Positions 37,931 to 46,883 of a stretch of 64,000 nt of DNA are shown here, piece by piece (positions within the stretch are counted from its first letter, which is position 1; each line of letters starts with the position of its first letter). The stretch is from the NCBI GenBank assembly GCA_048465415.1, contig DBFWLO010000008.1, positions 62,001 through 126,000 of the forward strand. Direction: 5' to 3'. This stretch comes from Scatosoma sp048465415 (lineage in GTDB: Bacteria; Bacillota; Clostridia; Christensenellales; Borkfalkiaceae). Position numbers and translations under genes: made by a program. Under the pieces are notes generated by a model. That model searched no databases. It was given only the letters and a program-made list of their open reading frames with translations, and was not told the origin of the DNA.

Positions 37931-38884
37931 ATGAACACCGTAAAAATCAAGTCTTACGCAAAAGTCAATCTGACGCTCGACATTACGGGCAGCGCGGGCG
38001 GTTACCACCTCCTCGATTCCTTCGTCGCCTCCGTCGATCTTTGCGATCTGGTATGCGTGAAAAAGCGTAAGGACAAGCTCGTTTCCGTGACTATGCACGG
38101 CATGGACAGCGAGGGGATCCCGCCCGAAGCGAACAACGCGCAGAAAGCGGGCGAAGCGTTTGTGAAGAGATTTTCAACTTCTGGGGCGGAGATAACGGTA
38201 TATAAAAACATACCGATCGGCGCGGGCTTGGGCGGCTCTTCCGCGGACGCCGCGGGCGTTTTAAAAGGTATGGCGCGGCTTTACGGCGTCAAGGACGAAG
38301 ACGCGCTCGGCCAACTGGCCGACATGCTCGGCAGCGATACGAAATATATGCTGCGCGGCGGATTCTGCCGTATGCGCGGCCGCGGAGAGGACTTGACTTT
38401 CCTAAACGGCGGCGGAGAACTTTGGTTTCTGTTAATTTGTCCGAAAACCTCCGTTTCCGCGGCCGCGTGTTATCGGGAATACGACGAGGCGGCGGGCGGA
38501 ATACAATTTCCCGAACCCGCTACGGAAAAATGTATCCAAGCGTTTTTGCGCGGCGAGACGGCGGCGGTGGGCAGGTGTTTGACGAACGCGCTGTACGTCC
38601 CTGCGGCGAGACTCAACGAGGACGTGAAAAAGGCGCTCGAAGAAGCGGAAAGTTTCTCTCCGCTCGGCGCGTCGATGACTGGCTCGGGCAGCTGCGCGTC
38701 GGCGTTGTTCGAAACGCGGGAACTGTGCGAATGGGCGCGGAGCCGCTATAAAGGCAAGTTCCGCACTTATGTCGTCAGGACGATTTCCCCGTCGCAAAAG
38801 CGCGGGCTTTTCCGTTCGCCTTTCGTATTGAGCGAAGAGGAGCAGGAGCTGTCTTTGGACGGAGAGCACTGTAACCATAAATAG
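37931..38884 (+). CDS. ispE: 4-diphosphocytidyl-2-C-methyl-D-erythritol kinase
   Basis: 317 residues; a GHMP kinase with KSYAKVNLTLDITG at the N-terminus (catalytic Lys), PIGAGLGGSSADAAGVL as the phosphate loop and SMTGSGSCASALFE as motif 3. It phosphorylates CDP-methylerythritol in the MEP isoprenoid pathway. About 25-30 residues longer than many IspE proteins, through a Ser/Arg/Glu-rich C-terminal extension (KRGLFRSPFVLSEEEQELS). Weak SD. The next gene follows after 9 bases. Confidence 0.93.
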   Translation: MNTVKIKSYAKVNLTLDITGSAGGYHLLDSFVASVDLCDLVCVKKRKDKLVSVTMHGMDSEGIPPEANNAQKAGEAFVKRFSTSGAEITVYKNIPIGAGLGGSSADAAGVLKGMARLYGVKDEDALGQLADMLGSDTKYMLRGGFCRMRGRGEDLTFLNGGGELWFLLICPKTSVSAAACYREYDEAAGGIQFPEPATEKCIQAFLRGETAAVGRCLTNALYVPAARLNEDVKKALEEAESFSPLGASMTGSGSCASALFETRELCEWARSRYKGKFRTYVVRTISPSQKRGLFRSPFVLSEEEQELSLDGEHCNHK

Positions 38885-38893
38885 GAGACAACT

Positions 38894-39943
38894 ATGGAAG
38901 AAAGAATTATCGACGACGAATACGCGAGAGGGATTCGTCTGAAAAAGACGAAAGAGGGATACGTGGACGTTACGGACGAGCTCGCCGAAGAGGAACGCAA
39001 AAAGTCCGAAGAAGCGGCGGAGCCGGAAACGGACATAGAATCGCACGAGCTCGGCGCGACTGCCGAGGAAGAAGCGGAAGCCGGAGGCGAGCCGGAGGAA
39101 GCGCTGATTGTGGACGCGCTCAAAGACACGATCGAAAGCCTTTCCGAAGAAGAGGGCGGCGAAGAAGTGACGTTCGAGTTCCCCGATCTCGAAGAGGACG
39201 ACGAGGATCTCGTCAATTTGACGCCCGAAGAGGCGATCGCTCTGCGCAGGAAAAAAGAAGCGGAGGAAGCGGAACGTAAGGCTACGTATAAACGTTTGTG
39301 CGAAGAGGGCGAAGAACTTCTCGTTTCCGGCAGTTTCAAGGCGGCGGAACTTAAATTTGAAAAGGCGCTCGTGCTCGCGGAGGAGGATTCTGACGCGGCG
39401 GTCGGTTACTGGCGCGCCAGAACCTCCGATTTCGCGCACCCGGAAGTTCTGGCGGGGGAATATCTCGAAACGGGTTTTGAAAGTCTGGAAAACGACCTCG
39501 GCGACGACGCGACGGGGCGGATCAAAGCGCTCTATAAAGACGTATTCGCGGCGCGGGTAGCAGAGCTTACCCAAGAAGAGACGCCGCTTGCCCAAGAGGT
39601 CGCAAAGAAACAGGAAAAACGCCGCGCCATCTTGAAAAAGCGTATTTCCTCGTCCAAGAAAAGTTTTATTCTCACGGCCCTTCCCACATTAGTGTCGCTG
39701 GTGCTTACCGTCGTATTCGGCTTACGGATCACGACTCGCCCCGACGGGCTGTTCGTATGGCTCACCATCGTTTGCGGCGTGCTCTTCGCGGCGTGTTTCG
39801 TCGCATTCGCGATCTTTACAAATCGGTTCGTCAACGCTTTGAGAATGAATCGCGCCAACGAAGATCTGTCCTCTACGGAAGAGGGAGAAAAACTGCTCGA
39901 AATCCGCGCTTATAAGGAATTATACGCGCATTTCGCGGAATAA
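38894..39943 (+). CDS. Acidic protein with two C-terminal membrane segments
   Basis: 349 residues, TAGGAGACA as SD. Residues 1-130 are strongly acidic (runs such as EEEAEAGGEPEE and DLEEDDED). The middle has a TPR-like helical stretch (EEGEELLVSGSFKAAELKFEKAL). Two membrane segments (FILTALPTLVSLVLTVVFGL and LFVWLTIVCGVLFAACFVAF) lie at about 255-315. It is translationally close to ispE but has no link to isoprenoid synthesis that I can see. Unknown function. Confidence 0.75.
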   Translation: MEERIIDDEYARGIRLKKTKEGYVDVTDELAEEERKKSEEAAEPETDIESHELGATAEEEAEAGGEPEEALIVDALKDTIESLSEEEGGEEVTFEFPDLEEDDEDLVNLTPEEAIALRRKKEAEEAERKATYKRLCEEGEELLVSGSFKAAELKFEKALVLAEEDSDAAVGYWRARTSDFAHPEVLAGEYLETGFESLENDLGDDATGRIKALYKDVFAARVAELTQEETPLAQEVAKKQEKRRAILKKRISSSKKSFILTALPTLVSLVLTVVFGLRITTRPDGLFVWLTIVCGVLFAACFVAFAIFTNRFVNALRMNRANEDLSSTEEGEKLLEIRAYKELYAHFAE

Positions 39944-40007
39944 CAAACCGGCGGCGGGGCGGTACGCCGCCCAACGCGAAAGGATCGAAAAAAATCGTCG
40001 GAATCGG

Positions 40008-40042
40008 AAAAGCGGAGAAAAGCAACTTTTCTTCCGCTTTTT
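40008..40042 (+). terminator. Terminator
   Basis: AAAAGCGGAGAAAAG / CTTTTCTTCCGCTTTT stem with one bulge and a T run, ending the ispE transcript. Confidence 0.75.
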
Positions 40043-40057
40043 ATTTATCTTAAATTC

Positions 40058-40087
40058 TTGCCTTTTTTTCGTCCTGCGTGCTATAAT
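40058..40087 (+). promoter_or_regulatory. Sigma-A promoter of the ABC exporter operon
   Basis: TTGCCT (40058-40063), 18 bases, TATAAT (40082-40087). Confidence 0.65.
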
Positions 40088-40164
40088 GATAAGAGCCGCA
40101 AAATATGGCGAACGTTTCCGCGCGGAACGCGACTTTTTGAAAATAGTTATCAAACGGAAGGATC

Positions 40165-41952
40165 ATGAAAAAAATTTTACCCTATTTCAAACCCTATAAG
40201 GCGCAGAGCCTGCTCGGCCCCTTGTTCAAGCTCCTGGAAGCGACGTTCGAGCTGATTGTGCCCCTTATCGTCTCGCTGATCGTCGATAAGGGGCTCGGCC
40301 TTCGCGCTTCGGACGGTACATATCCGGAGGCGAATAAGTCCTATATCGTCTATATGTGCCTGATTTTGGGCGCGTTCGGTCTCGTCGGTCTCGTCTGCGC
40401 GGTTACGGCGCAGTATTTCGCCGCCAAAGCGGCGACGGGCGTATCGTCCCAAGTCCGCCGCGCGTTGTTTGGTAAATTGCAATCTTTGAGCTACGCGGAC
40501 ATGGACCGATTGGGTACGTCCGCGATGCTCACGCGTATGACCAACGACGTCAACCAACTGCAATCGGGCATCAATATGGCGCTCCGGCTCTTTCTGCGCT
40601 CGCCGTTCATCGTCTTCGGCGCGATGATTATGGCCTTTCTCATCGATCCGCCCTCGGCGGCCGTATTCGCCGTGACGATTCCCGCGCTGAGCGTCGTCGT
40701 ATTCGCCGTCATGCTCGTATGTATGCCGCTCTATAAAAAGTCCCAGGCCAAACTGGATAAAGTACTGCTTTCGACGCGCGAAAACTTAACGGGCGCGCGC
40801 GTGATCCGGGCTTTTTGTAAAGAGGAGGACGAAAAGCGTCAGTTTGCCGACCGCAACGGCGAACTTACGAAAAGCCAGAAATTCGTCGGCGGCATCAGCG
40901 CGCTCATGAACCCGCTCACCTACGTGCTGATCAACGCGGCCGTGATCGTCCTCATCTACGTGGGCGCGATCCGCGTGGATCGGGGCGGGCTTACGCAGGG
41001 CAATGTGCTCGCGCTCTATAATCTGATGACGCAGATCCTCGTCGAACTCATCAAACTCGCCAACCTCATCGTCACCGTCACCAAAGCCGCGGCCTGCGGC
41101 AGCCGTATCGAAAGCGTTCTCGGCATGCAAAGCTCCCTCGAACTTTTTCCTCCGGAAGGCGTGTCCGGAGCGGAACGCACGGACGCGCGGCAAGAAGGTG
41201 CGTTCGTGGAATTCGACGGCGTGAGCATGCGCTATCAGGGCGGGGGCGGTATGGCGCTGAGCGATATCGATTTCAGCTTGAAACGCGGCGAAACGATGGG
41301 CGTGATCGGCGGCACAGGCTCGGGTAAGACGACGCTCGTCAATCTTCTGCCTCATTTTTACGACGTCGCTTCGGGCAGCGTCCGACTCGCCGGCAAAGAC
41401 GTGCGGGAATACGACGTGAAAGACCTCCGCGCCCGGATCGGCGTGGTGCCGCAAAGGGCGGTGCTCTTTAAAGGCACGATTCGAGAAAACCTGCAATGGG
41501 GCAAAGCGGACGCGACGGACGAAGAACTGATGGAGGCGGCGCGGATCGCGCAGGCGGAAAAAGTGATCGCGGAGAAGGGCGGGCTCGACGCGCCCGTCGA
41601 ACAGGGAGGCCGGAATTTTTCCGGCGGCCAGAAACAGCGGCTCACCATCGCCCGCGCGCTGGTAAGAAAACCCGACGTCCTTATTCTCGACGATTCCGCG
41701 TCCGCACTCGATTACGCGACGGACGCGGCGCTCCGTCACGCTTTGAAGGGACTCGATTACGCCCCGACGGTGTTCGTCGTCTCCCAGCGTACCTCCGCCA
41801 TGAACGGCGCGGATAAGATCGTCGTCCTCGACGAGGGCAGAGCCGTGGGAATCGGTACGCACGAGGAGCTGTTAAAGACCTGTTCCGTCTATCGGGAAAT
41901 TTACGACTCCCAGTATAAGGCGGAAGACGGCGGCAAGGAGGTGGGCGCATGA
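40165..41952 (+). CDS. Heterodimeric ABC exporter, subunit with degenerate Walker B
   Basis: 595 residues: six membrane segments (about 15-300) fused to an ATPase domain. Walker A is GGTGSGKTT (residues 382-390), signature FSGGQKQR, Walker B VLILDDSASALD with Asp510 where the catalytic Glu is expected. This substitution is typical of one half of heterodimeric exporters such as BmrCD or TM287/288. The downstream gene overlaps by 4 bases and supplies the intact Glu. Substrate unknown, likely a lipid, peptide or drug. Confidence 0.93.
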   Translation: MKKILPYFKPYKAQSLLGPLFKLLEATFELIVPLIVSLIVDKGLGLRASDGTYPEANKSYIVYMCLILGAFGLVGLVCAVTAQYFAAKAATGVSSQVRRALFGKLQSLSYADMDRLGTSAMLTRMTNDVNQLQSGINMALRLFLRSPFIVFGAMIMAFLIDPPSAAVFAVTIPALSVVVFAVMLVCMPLYKKSQAKLDKVLLSTRENLTGARVIRAFCKEEDEKRQFADRNGELTKSQKFVGGISALMNPLTYVLINAAVIVLIYVGAIRVDRGGLTQGNVLALYNLMTQILVELIKLANLIVTVTKAAACGSRIESVLGMQSSLELFPPEGVSGAERTDARQEGAFVEFDGVSMRYQGGGGMALSDIDFSLKRGETMGVIGGTGSGKTTLVNLLPHFYDVASGSVRLAGKDVREYDVKDLRARIGVVPQRAVLFKGTIRENLQWGKADATDEELMEAARIAQAEKVIAEKGGLDAPVEQGGRNFSGGQKQRLTIARALVRKPDVLILDDSASALDYATDAALRHALKGLDYAPTVFVVSQRTSAMNGADKIVVLDEGRAVGIGTHEELLKTCSVYREIYDSQYKAEDGGKEVGA

Positions 41953-43721
41953 ACAAAAAAAGAAGGCGTATTCCTAAGAAAAGGACCGGGATCCGCAAAG
42001 GGACGATGAAACAGGTGATGCGCTACGTGGGCAGATACCCGTTCTCCCTGCTTTCGACGCTCGTGCTCGCGGTGGCGACCGTGGGATTTACGCTCTATGT
42101 TCCCATTCTTGTGGGCGACGCCATAGACTGTATCGTAGCCCCCGGGCAGGTGGATTTCTCCGCACTCAAAATCATTTTCGTCAAGATCGGCGTTTCGGTG
42201 GCAGTCACGGCGGTTGCGCAGTGGCTGATGAGCGTGCTCAATAACCGCATCACTTTCCACGTCGTGCACGACATACGCGCGGACGCGTTCGCGAAGATCA
42301 CCGCGCTGCCTCTCAAATATCTCGACGCTCATTCGCACGGCGAGACGGTCAGCCGCATCATCGCCGACGCCGACCAGTTTGCCGACGGGCTTCTGATGGG
42401 CTTCACGCAGTTCTTTACGGGCGTGATGACGATCGGCGGCACGCTCGCCTTTATGCTGATTTCCAACTGGAAAATCGCGCTCGTGGTCATTTTCGTGACG
42501 CCGCTTTCCTTGTTCGTCGCGAAATACATCTCCTCCCATACCTACGCCTTTTTCAGAAAACAGTCGGAGACGCGTGCGGAACAGACGGCGTTCACCGAAG
42601 AGGCGATCGCGGGACTGAAAACGGTGCAGGCGTTTTCCCACGAGGAGGCGAACGCGGAAAAATTCGACGAGATCAACAAACGCCTGGAAAAATCTTCTCT
42701 CGACGCGAGTTTCTATTCCTCTTTGACCAACCCCACCACTCGCTTCATCAACAATCTCGTCTACGCGCTGGTGGCGCTGATCGGCGCTTTCGACATCGCG
42801 TCGGGCAGCGGCTTCACGGTCGGCGGGCTGACGAAATTCCTTTCCTACGCTAACCAGTACACGAAACCCTTCAACGAGATCTCAGGAGTCGTGACGGAGC
42901 TCCAAAACGCCTTTGTCTGCGCGTCGAGAATCTTTGAATTGCTCGACGAAGAAGAACAGCCTTCGGACGAGGGGAACGCGGTCTTGGAGCAAGCGGAGGG
43001 CAACGTATCCCTCGAAAACGTGTACTTTTCCTACGCGCCCGGGCAAAAGCTGATCGAGGACTTTTCCCTGCGCGTTCATTCGGGCGAGCGGGTGGCGATC
43101 GTCGGGCCCACCGGCTGCGGCAAAACGACGCTCATCAATCTTTTAATGCGTTTTTACGACGTCACGGCCGGCAGCGTCAAAGTGGAAGGCGAAGACGTGC
43201 GCGATATCACGCGTAAATCGTTGCGCTCTCATTACGGTATGGTTTTGCAGGAAACATGGTTAAAAAGCGGTACGGTGCGGGATAATATTAAAATGGGCAA
43301 GCCGGAGGCGACCGACGAGGAAATGATCGCGGCGGCGAAAGCTTCTCACGCCAACGGCTTTATCAGCCGGCTGCCCGAAGGCTACGACACCGTGCTCTCC
43401 GAGGACGGCGGCAGTCTTTCGCAGGGGCAGAAACAGCTTTTGTGTATCGCGAGGATCATGCTCTGCCTGCCGCCGATGCTGATTTTAGACGAGGCGACTT
43501 CTTCCATCGATACGCGTACGGAAATGAAGATCGGCGACGCGTTCAACACCCTCATGCGCGGCAGAACTTCTTTCGTGGTGGCGCACCGCCTCTCCACGAT
43601 CCGGGGCGCGGACACCATTCTCGTCATGAACGCCGGCCATATCGTCGAACAGGGCCGGCATGAGGAACTTTTGAAAAAACGCGGATTTTATTATACCCTT
43701 TATAACAGTCAATTCAGTTGA
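41949..43721 (+). CDS. Heterodimeric ABC exporter, catalytic subunit
   Basis: 590 residues, same fold as the preceding subunit. Walker A GPTGCGKTT, signature SLSQGQKQ, Walker B MLILDEATSSID with catalytic Glu515. The LSQGQ signature in place of LSGGQ is the usual partner of a degenerate site. The first 20 residues are very basic. It forms one transporter with the product of 40165-41952. Confidence 0.93.
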   Translation: MNKKRRRIPKKRTGIRKGTMKQVMRYVGRYPFSLLSTLVLAVATVGFTLYVPILVGDAIDCIVAPGQVDFSALKIIFVKIGVSVAVTAVAQWLMSVLNNRITFHVVHDIRADAFAKITALPLKYLDAHSHGETVSRIIADADQFADGLLMGFTQFFTGVMTIGGTLAFMLISNWKIALVVIFVTPLSLFVAKYISSHTYAFFRKQSETRAEQTAFTEEAIAGLKTVQAFSHEEANAEKFDEINKRLEKSSLDASFYSSLTNPTTRFINNLVYALVALIGAFDIASGSGFTVGGLTKFLSYANQYTKPFNEISGVVTELQNAFVCASRIFELLDEEEQPSDEGNAVLEQAEGNVSLENVYFSYAPGQKLIEDFSLRVHSGERVAIVGPTGCGKTTLINLLMRFYDVTAGSVKVEGEDVRDITRKSLRSHYGMVLQETWLKSGTVRDNIKMGKPEATDEEMIAAAKASHANGFISRLPEGYDTVLSEDGGSLSQGQKQLLCIARIMLCLPPMLILDEATSSIDTRTEMKIGDAFNTLMRGRTSFVVAHRLSTIRGADTILVMNAGHIVEQGRHEELLKKRGFYYTLYNSQFS

Positions 43722-43799
43722 GTTTCGTTTCAGGCGAAGGGGGGCAGAGATGCGTTCATCGCGAAAAAAAACAGTAAGGCACGACGGCCCGGAGGTCGT

Positions 43800-45422
43800 A
43801 TGAACGAAAAAAAAGCCGTGCAAAAGAGAAAGGGCAGCGTCTGCCGCAACGCCGTACAGCTCGTGGCGGTGGGCGCTGTCACCGGTATGTTCGCGGGCTC
43901 GGTCGTCACCGTATATAACCTGTTCGCTTCTTACGGCGAAGAAATCTCGCGGGATCTCTATGCCTATATCCGGCAAAATCCCGTTTTTATACCGCTGCTC
44001 TTCGTCGTTTTGACGCTGGGCGCGTTTTTTCTCGGCACGGCGGTGCGGCTCGTGCCCATGATCCGGGGCAGTGGTATCCCGCAGACCGAAGGCGCGACGC
44101 GGGGAATCCTCCATTTCCGGTGGTATCGGGAGGCGACGGCGATGTTCGCCGCGAGCCTTTTGAGTATTTTCCTGGGGCTTTCCGCGGGCAGCGAGGGGCC
44201 GAGCCTGGAAATCGGCGCCGCCTGCGGCGACGGCGTGGCTTGTATGTTCAAAAGAAACGAGATGGTGCGCCGCTATCAGGTGACGGGCGGCGCCTGCACG
44301 GGCCTGGCGGTGGCGTTCAACGCGCCCCTGACGGGCATGGCGTTCGCGTTCGAGGAAGCGCATAAACGGTTTACGCCCGAGGTCTTTATCTGCGCGTTTT
44401 CCTCCGTCGTCGCGGGCCTGCTCGCGCATACGGCGCTCTGCGCCGCCATGAAGATCTCTCCCCACAGCGCCTTTTCGACCTATCGGTTTTCCGAACTGCC
44501 GATTTCCGAATACGGCTACGTGTTCCTCTCCGCCGCGGTCTGCGGCCTTTTGGGCGTACTTTTTTACCGCGTCGTTTTCCTGCTTCGCAAAGCCTTCTCG
44601 AAAATCCGTCCGCCGCGTCCCTGGGTGGGGGATTTTTTGCGGATCCTCTTTGCGGTACTGCTCGGCGGCGCCTGTTCGCTTCTGACGGTCAACGTGATGG
44701 GTGGCGGGCACGGCCTCATCGAGTCACTCGGTTCTTCGGGCGGCGCGGGGGCCGCGGGACCGGAAAGCGTCTTCGGACTCCCGCTCGCGGGCACGCTCGC
44801 CGTCGTCGCGGCGCTGAAATTTTTGATCACGGGCGTGAATATGGGCGCGGGGCTTCCCTGCGGCGCGTTTATCCCCATGCTGGCGATCGGCGCCTGTATC
44901 GGCGCTCTGCTCAACCTCGCCTGGATCGCGCTCGGCATGGACGCGGCGCACGCGGATCTGATGGTGATGATTTGTATGGCGGCGTTTTTCACCACGATCG
45001 TCAAGGCGCCGATCACGGGCGTGGTCATGGTGTGCGAACTCACGTGGAGTTTCGCGCCGCTCCTGCCCGTTGTGCTCGGCGTGTCGGTGGGGTATTTTAT
45101 CGGCGACGTGTCCCGCACGGAAAGTATTTATGAAAAACTGCTGGATTTATTCGAGACGGAAAACGGGATCCGCGCACGGGCGCGGCGGGAGTTGTTCGTC
45201 ATTCCCGTGCAAAACGGCTGTATCGCGGACGGCCGGGCGGTGCGCGACGTACTGTGGCCCTCCGGCGCGGTCGTGACGGAGATCGCCCGGGGCGAGGAAA
45301 AGATCCTCCCCGAAGGCGACACCGTCATCGAAGGCGGCGACGCGCTGACGCTCGTTTGTAAAACGGACTCTCCCGAAAAAACGCGCGACGAGCTTCGGCA
45401 TATCGCCGGCAACGAAGAATGA
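43800..45422 (+). CDS. ClC-family chloride channel/antiporter with RCK_C domain
   Basis: 540 residues; CGGAGG as SD. The selectivity motifs are GSGIPQTEG (from residue 90), GSEGPSLEIGA with the gating Glu132, and GAFIPMLAIG. About ten membrane segments are followed by a TrkA_C/RCK_C domain in the last 75 residues (GRAVRDVLWPSGAVVTEI and GDALTLVC). In the family the gating Glu marks Cl-/H+ exchange. The Asn-type motif of fluoride-specific ClC-F proteins is absent. It lies 78 bases after the ABC exporter genes. Confidence 0.92.
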   Translation: MNEKKAVQKRKGSVCRNAVQLVAVGAVTGMFAGSVVTVYNLFASYGEEISRDLYAYIRQNPVFIPLLFVVLTLGAFFLGTAVRLVPMIRGSGIPQTEGATRGILHFRWYREATAMFAASLLSIFLGLSAGSEGPSLEIGAACGDGVACMFKRNEMVRRYQVTGGACTGLAVAFNAPLTGMAFAFEEAHKRFTPEVFICAFSSVVAGLLAHTALCAAMKISPHSAFSTYRFSELPISEYGYVFLSAAVCGLLGVLFYRVVFLLRKAFSKIRPPRPWVGDFLRILFAVLLGGACSLLTVNVMGGGHGLIESLGSSGGAGAAGPESVFGLPLAGTLAVVAALKFLITGVNMGAGLPCGAFIPMLAIGACIGALLNLAWIALGMDAAHADLMVMICMAAFFTTIVKAPITGVVMVCELTWSFAPLLPVVLGVSVGYFIGDVSRTESIYEKLLDLFETENGIRARARRELFVIPVQNGCIADGRAVRDVLWPSGAVVTEIARGEEKILPEGDTVIEGGDALTLVCKTDSPEKTRDELRHIAGNEE

Positions 45423-45440
45423 AACGGATAAAAATCAAAG

Positions 45441-45470
45441 AGCCGCCTTCCCCCAGGAGACGGCTGTTTT
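45441..45470 (+). terminator. Probable terminator after the ClC gene
   Basis: AGCCG ... CGGCT hairpin with an internal CCT/AGG pairing, followed by GTTTT. Imperfect. Confidence 0.5.
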
Positions 45471-45514
45471 AGTTGTTTTCGCCGTGCGCCGCGGGGTTCG
45501 GTTTTCCCCGCCCG

Positions 45515-45544
45515 TCATAAACTCATACCGCCGGCGCATACAAT
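45515..45544 (+). promoter_or_regulatory. Putative sigma-E promoter of yqfC
   Basis: TCATAAA (45515-45521), 15 bases, CATACAAT (45537-45544). The -10 is a perfect sigma-E consensus. In B. subtilis yqfCD is transcribed by sigma-E, which supports the call and the reading of the same two boxes at 26287-26315. Confidence 0.7.
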
Positions 45545-45575
45545 AGAAGGAATAAAACGAAGAAAGGTACGGCCG

Positions 45576-45848
45576 ATGCGGTTATATAACGAGATCTTGA
45601 AAAAATGGAACGCTGGGGAGGGCGGCGAACTGTTCGCGGGGGCGCGGTATACCGTGCTCCCGGGCAGCGGCGGCTATTTCCAGGGCGTCAAAACGGTCAG
45701 CGAGTTTTCTCCCTGCCGCGTCGTGCTGGGGTTTCGCCGCGCCGTGCTGGAAATCGAAGGCAGCGGCTTTGTCATCGAAAAATACTGCGACGGGGATCTG
45801 GAACTTTCGGGCAGAATCACCGATATAAAGCTCGCGGACGGCGGCTGA
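45576..45848 (+). CDS. yqfC: Sporulation protein YqfC
   Basis: 90 residues of the YqfC/YabP family: ARYTVLPGSGGYFQGVKTV is close to the usual LEGYEGVKxF-like core and LEIEGSGFVIEKYCDGDLELSG to its second half. In B. subtilis the family forms a forespore-engulfment factor with YqfD under sigma-E control. It is directly upstream of yqfD. Confidence 0.85.
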   Translation: MRLYNEILKKWNAGEGGELFAGARYTVLPGSGGYFQGVKTVSEFSPCRVVLGFRRAVLEIEGSGFVIEKYCDGDLELSGRITDIKLADGG

Positions 45849-45920
45849 GTTTTTTAGAAACGCCGTCGCGGGACACTCTCCTTTTTCAGGGAGTTTTAAG
45901 GAGGTCGGAAATCGAATCAA

Positions 45921-46811
45921 ATGCTTCTTGAAAAAATCATCATCGAAGGAATCATGCCCGAACGCGCCCTCTCCAAACTGCAAAGAGAGGGAATTTGCGT
46001 TTATCATGCAAAAAAACTCAAAAAAAACCAAATACTTTTGAGTGTAAACAAGAAAGATACCGAAAAAGTTTTTGCAATTTATCCGAATGTATGTTATAAT
46101 ATATCCGTATACAGTCCCTATACGGCAAAACGCGCGGGCTCGGAAGGTCTGCTGGCGGCGCTCGACTGGTCGAGAAAACGTCTCGGCGTCTTTATCGGCG
46201 CGATACTCTTTCTCTCGGCGACGCTCGTATGCAACCGGTTCGTATTTAAAATCGACGTCACGGGCACGGACTCCTATCATCGGGAAGTCTTATGCGCGCT
46301 CGAAGAGAGCGGCATCAGAAAATTCTCGATTTATCCCAGGGGAAAGGAACAGGAAGTCGCGGCAAAGATCCTCTCTTTCGACGACGTGAGCTATTGTTCC
46401 GTGGAAAAGTCGGGCATGACGGTGCGCGTGGAACTGCGCCTCAGCGCTTTTTCCAAACCCGATCCCCAGACCGGCGACATGACGGCGAAACATTCGGGCA
46501 CGATCTTGCAGGCGGCGGTTTTGCGCGGTACCTTTCTCAAAAACGTGGGCGACAGCGTGGAGGCGGGCGAACCGCTCGTGGGAGCCTATCTCACCTCGGA
46601 GACGGGCGAACAAACGCCGGTGACGGCGATCGCGCGCGTCACCCTCTCCTGTGTGTACGACGAAATCGTGGTCGCGGAAACGGCGGAAGAGGCCTTCGCG
46701 TCCGCGTATCTCGCCATCGACGGCGAGATCGCGGAGAAATCCTGTGAAGAGGCGGAGGGAGGTTTCCGCGTCAGGCTCGTGTATACGGTCACGGAGACGA
46801 TCAATTTTTGA
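45921..46811 (+). CDS. yqfD: Sporulation protein YqfD
   Basis: 296 residues, somewhat shorter than typical YqfD (about 390). The N-terminal MPERALSKLQREGICVYHAKKL, the membrane segment (LGVFIGAILFLSATLVCNRF) and VFKIDVTGTDSYHREVLCALEESGI match the family; the outer part with VRVELRLSAF follows. AAGGAGG lies 16 bases before the ATG, farther than usual, with no better start codon in frame. Bases 46000-46100 are unusually AT-rich. Missing length is at the C-terminal end. Confidence 0.85.
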   Translation: MLLEKIIIEGIMPERALSKLQREGICVYHAKKLKKNQILLSVNKKDTEKVFAIYPNVCYNISVYSPYTAKRAGSEGLLAALDWSRKRLGVFIGAILFLSATLVCNRFVFKIDVTGTDSYHREVLCALEESGIRKFSIYPRGKEQEVAAKILSFDDVSYCSVEKSGMTVRVELRLSAFSKPDPQTGDMTAKHSGTILQAAVLRGTFLKNVGDSVEAGEPLVGAYLTSETGEQTPVTAIARVTLSCVYDEIVVAETAEEAFASAYLAIDGEIAEKSCEEAEGGFRVRLVYTVTETINF

Positions 46812-46867
46812 CCGGACAGCCGGTTCGTCCGCGCGTTCCCGAGCGGGAACGCGGACGCCCTGTCCGG
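46812..46867 (+). repeat. Large hairpin between yqfD and phoH
   Basis: Outer arms CCGGACAG (46812-46819) and CTGTCCGG (46860-46867) enclose a second stem GTCCGCG...TTCCC (46827-46840) / GGGAACGCGGAC (46845-46856) with a 4-base loop. There is no T run, so termination is unlikely. It ends 6 bases before the phoH SD. Confidence 0.75.
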
Positions 46868-46883
46868 AAAAACGGAGGAATTT

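Noticed and set aside
43722..43799. Possible fluoride riboswitch before the ClC gene
   Set aside because: A few bases look suggestive, but the conserved pseudoknot elements do not line up, and the ClC protein has the chloride-type motifs.
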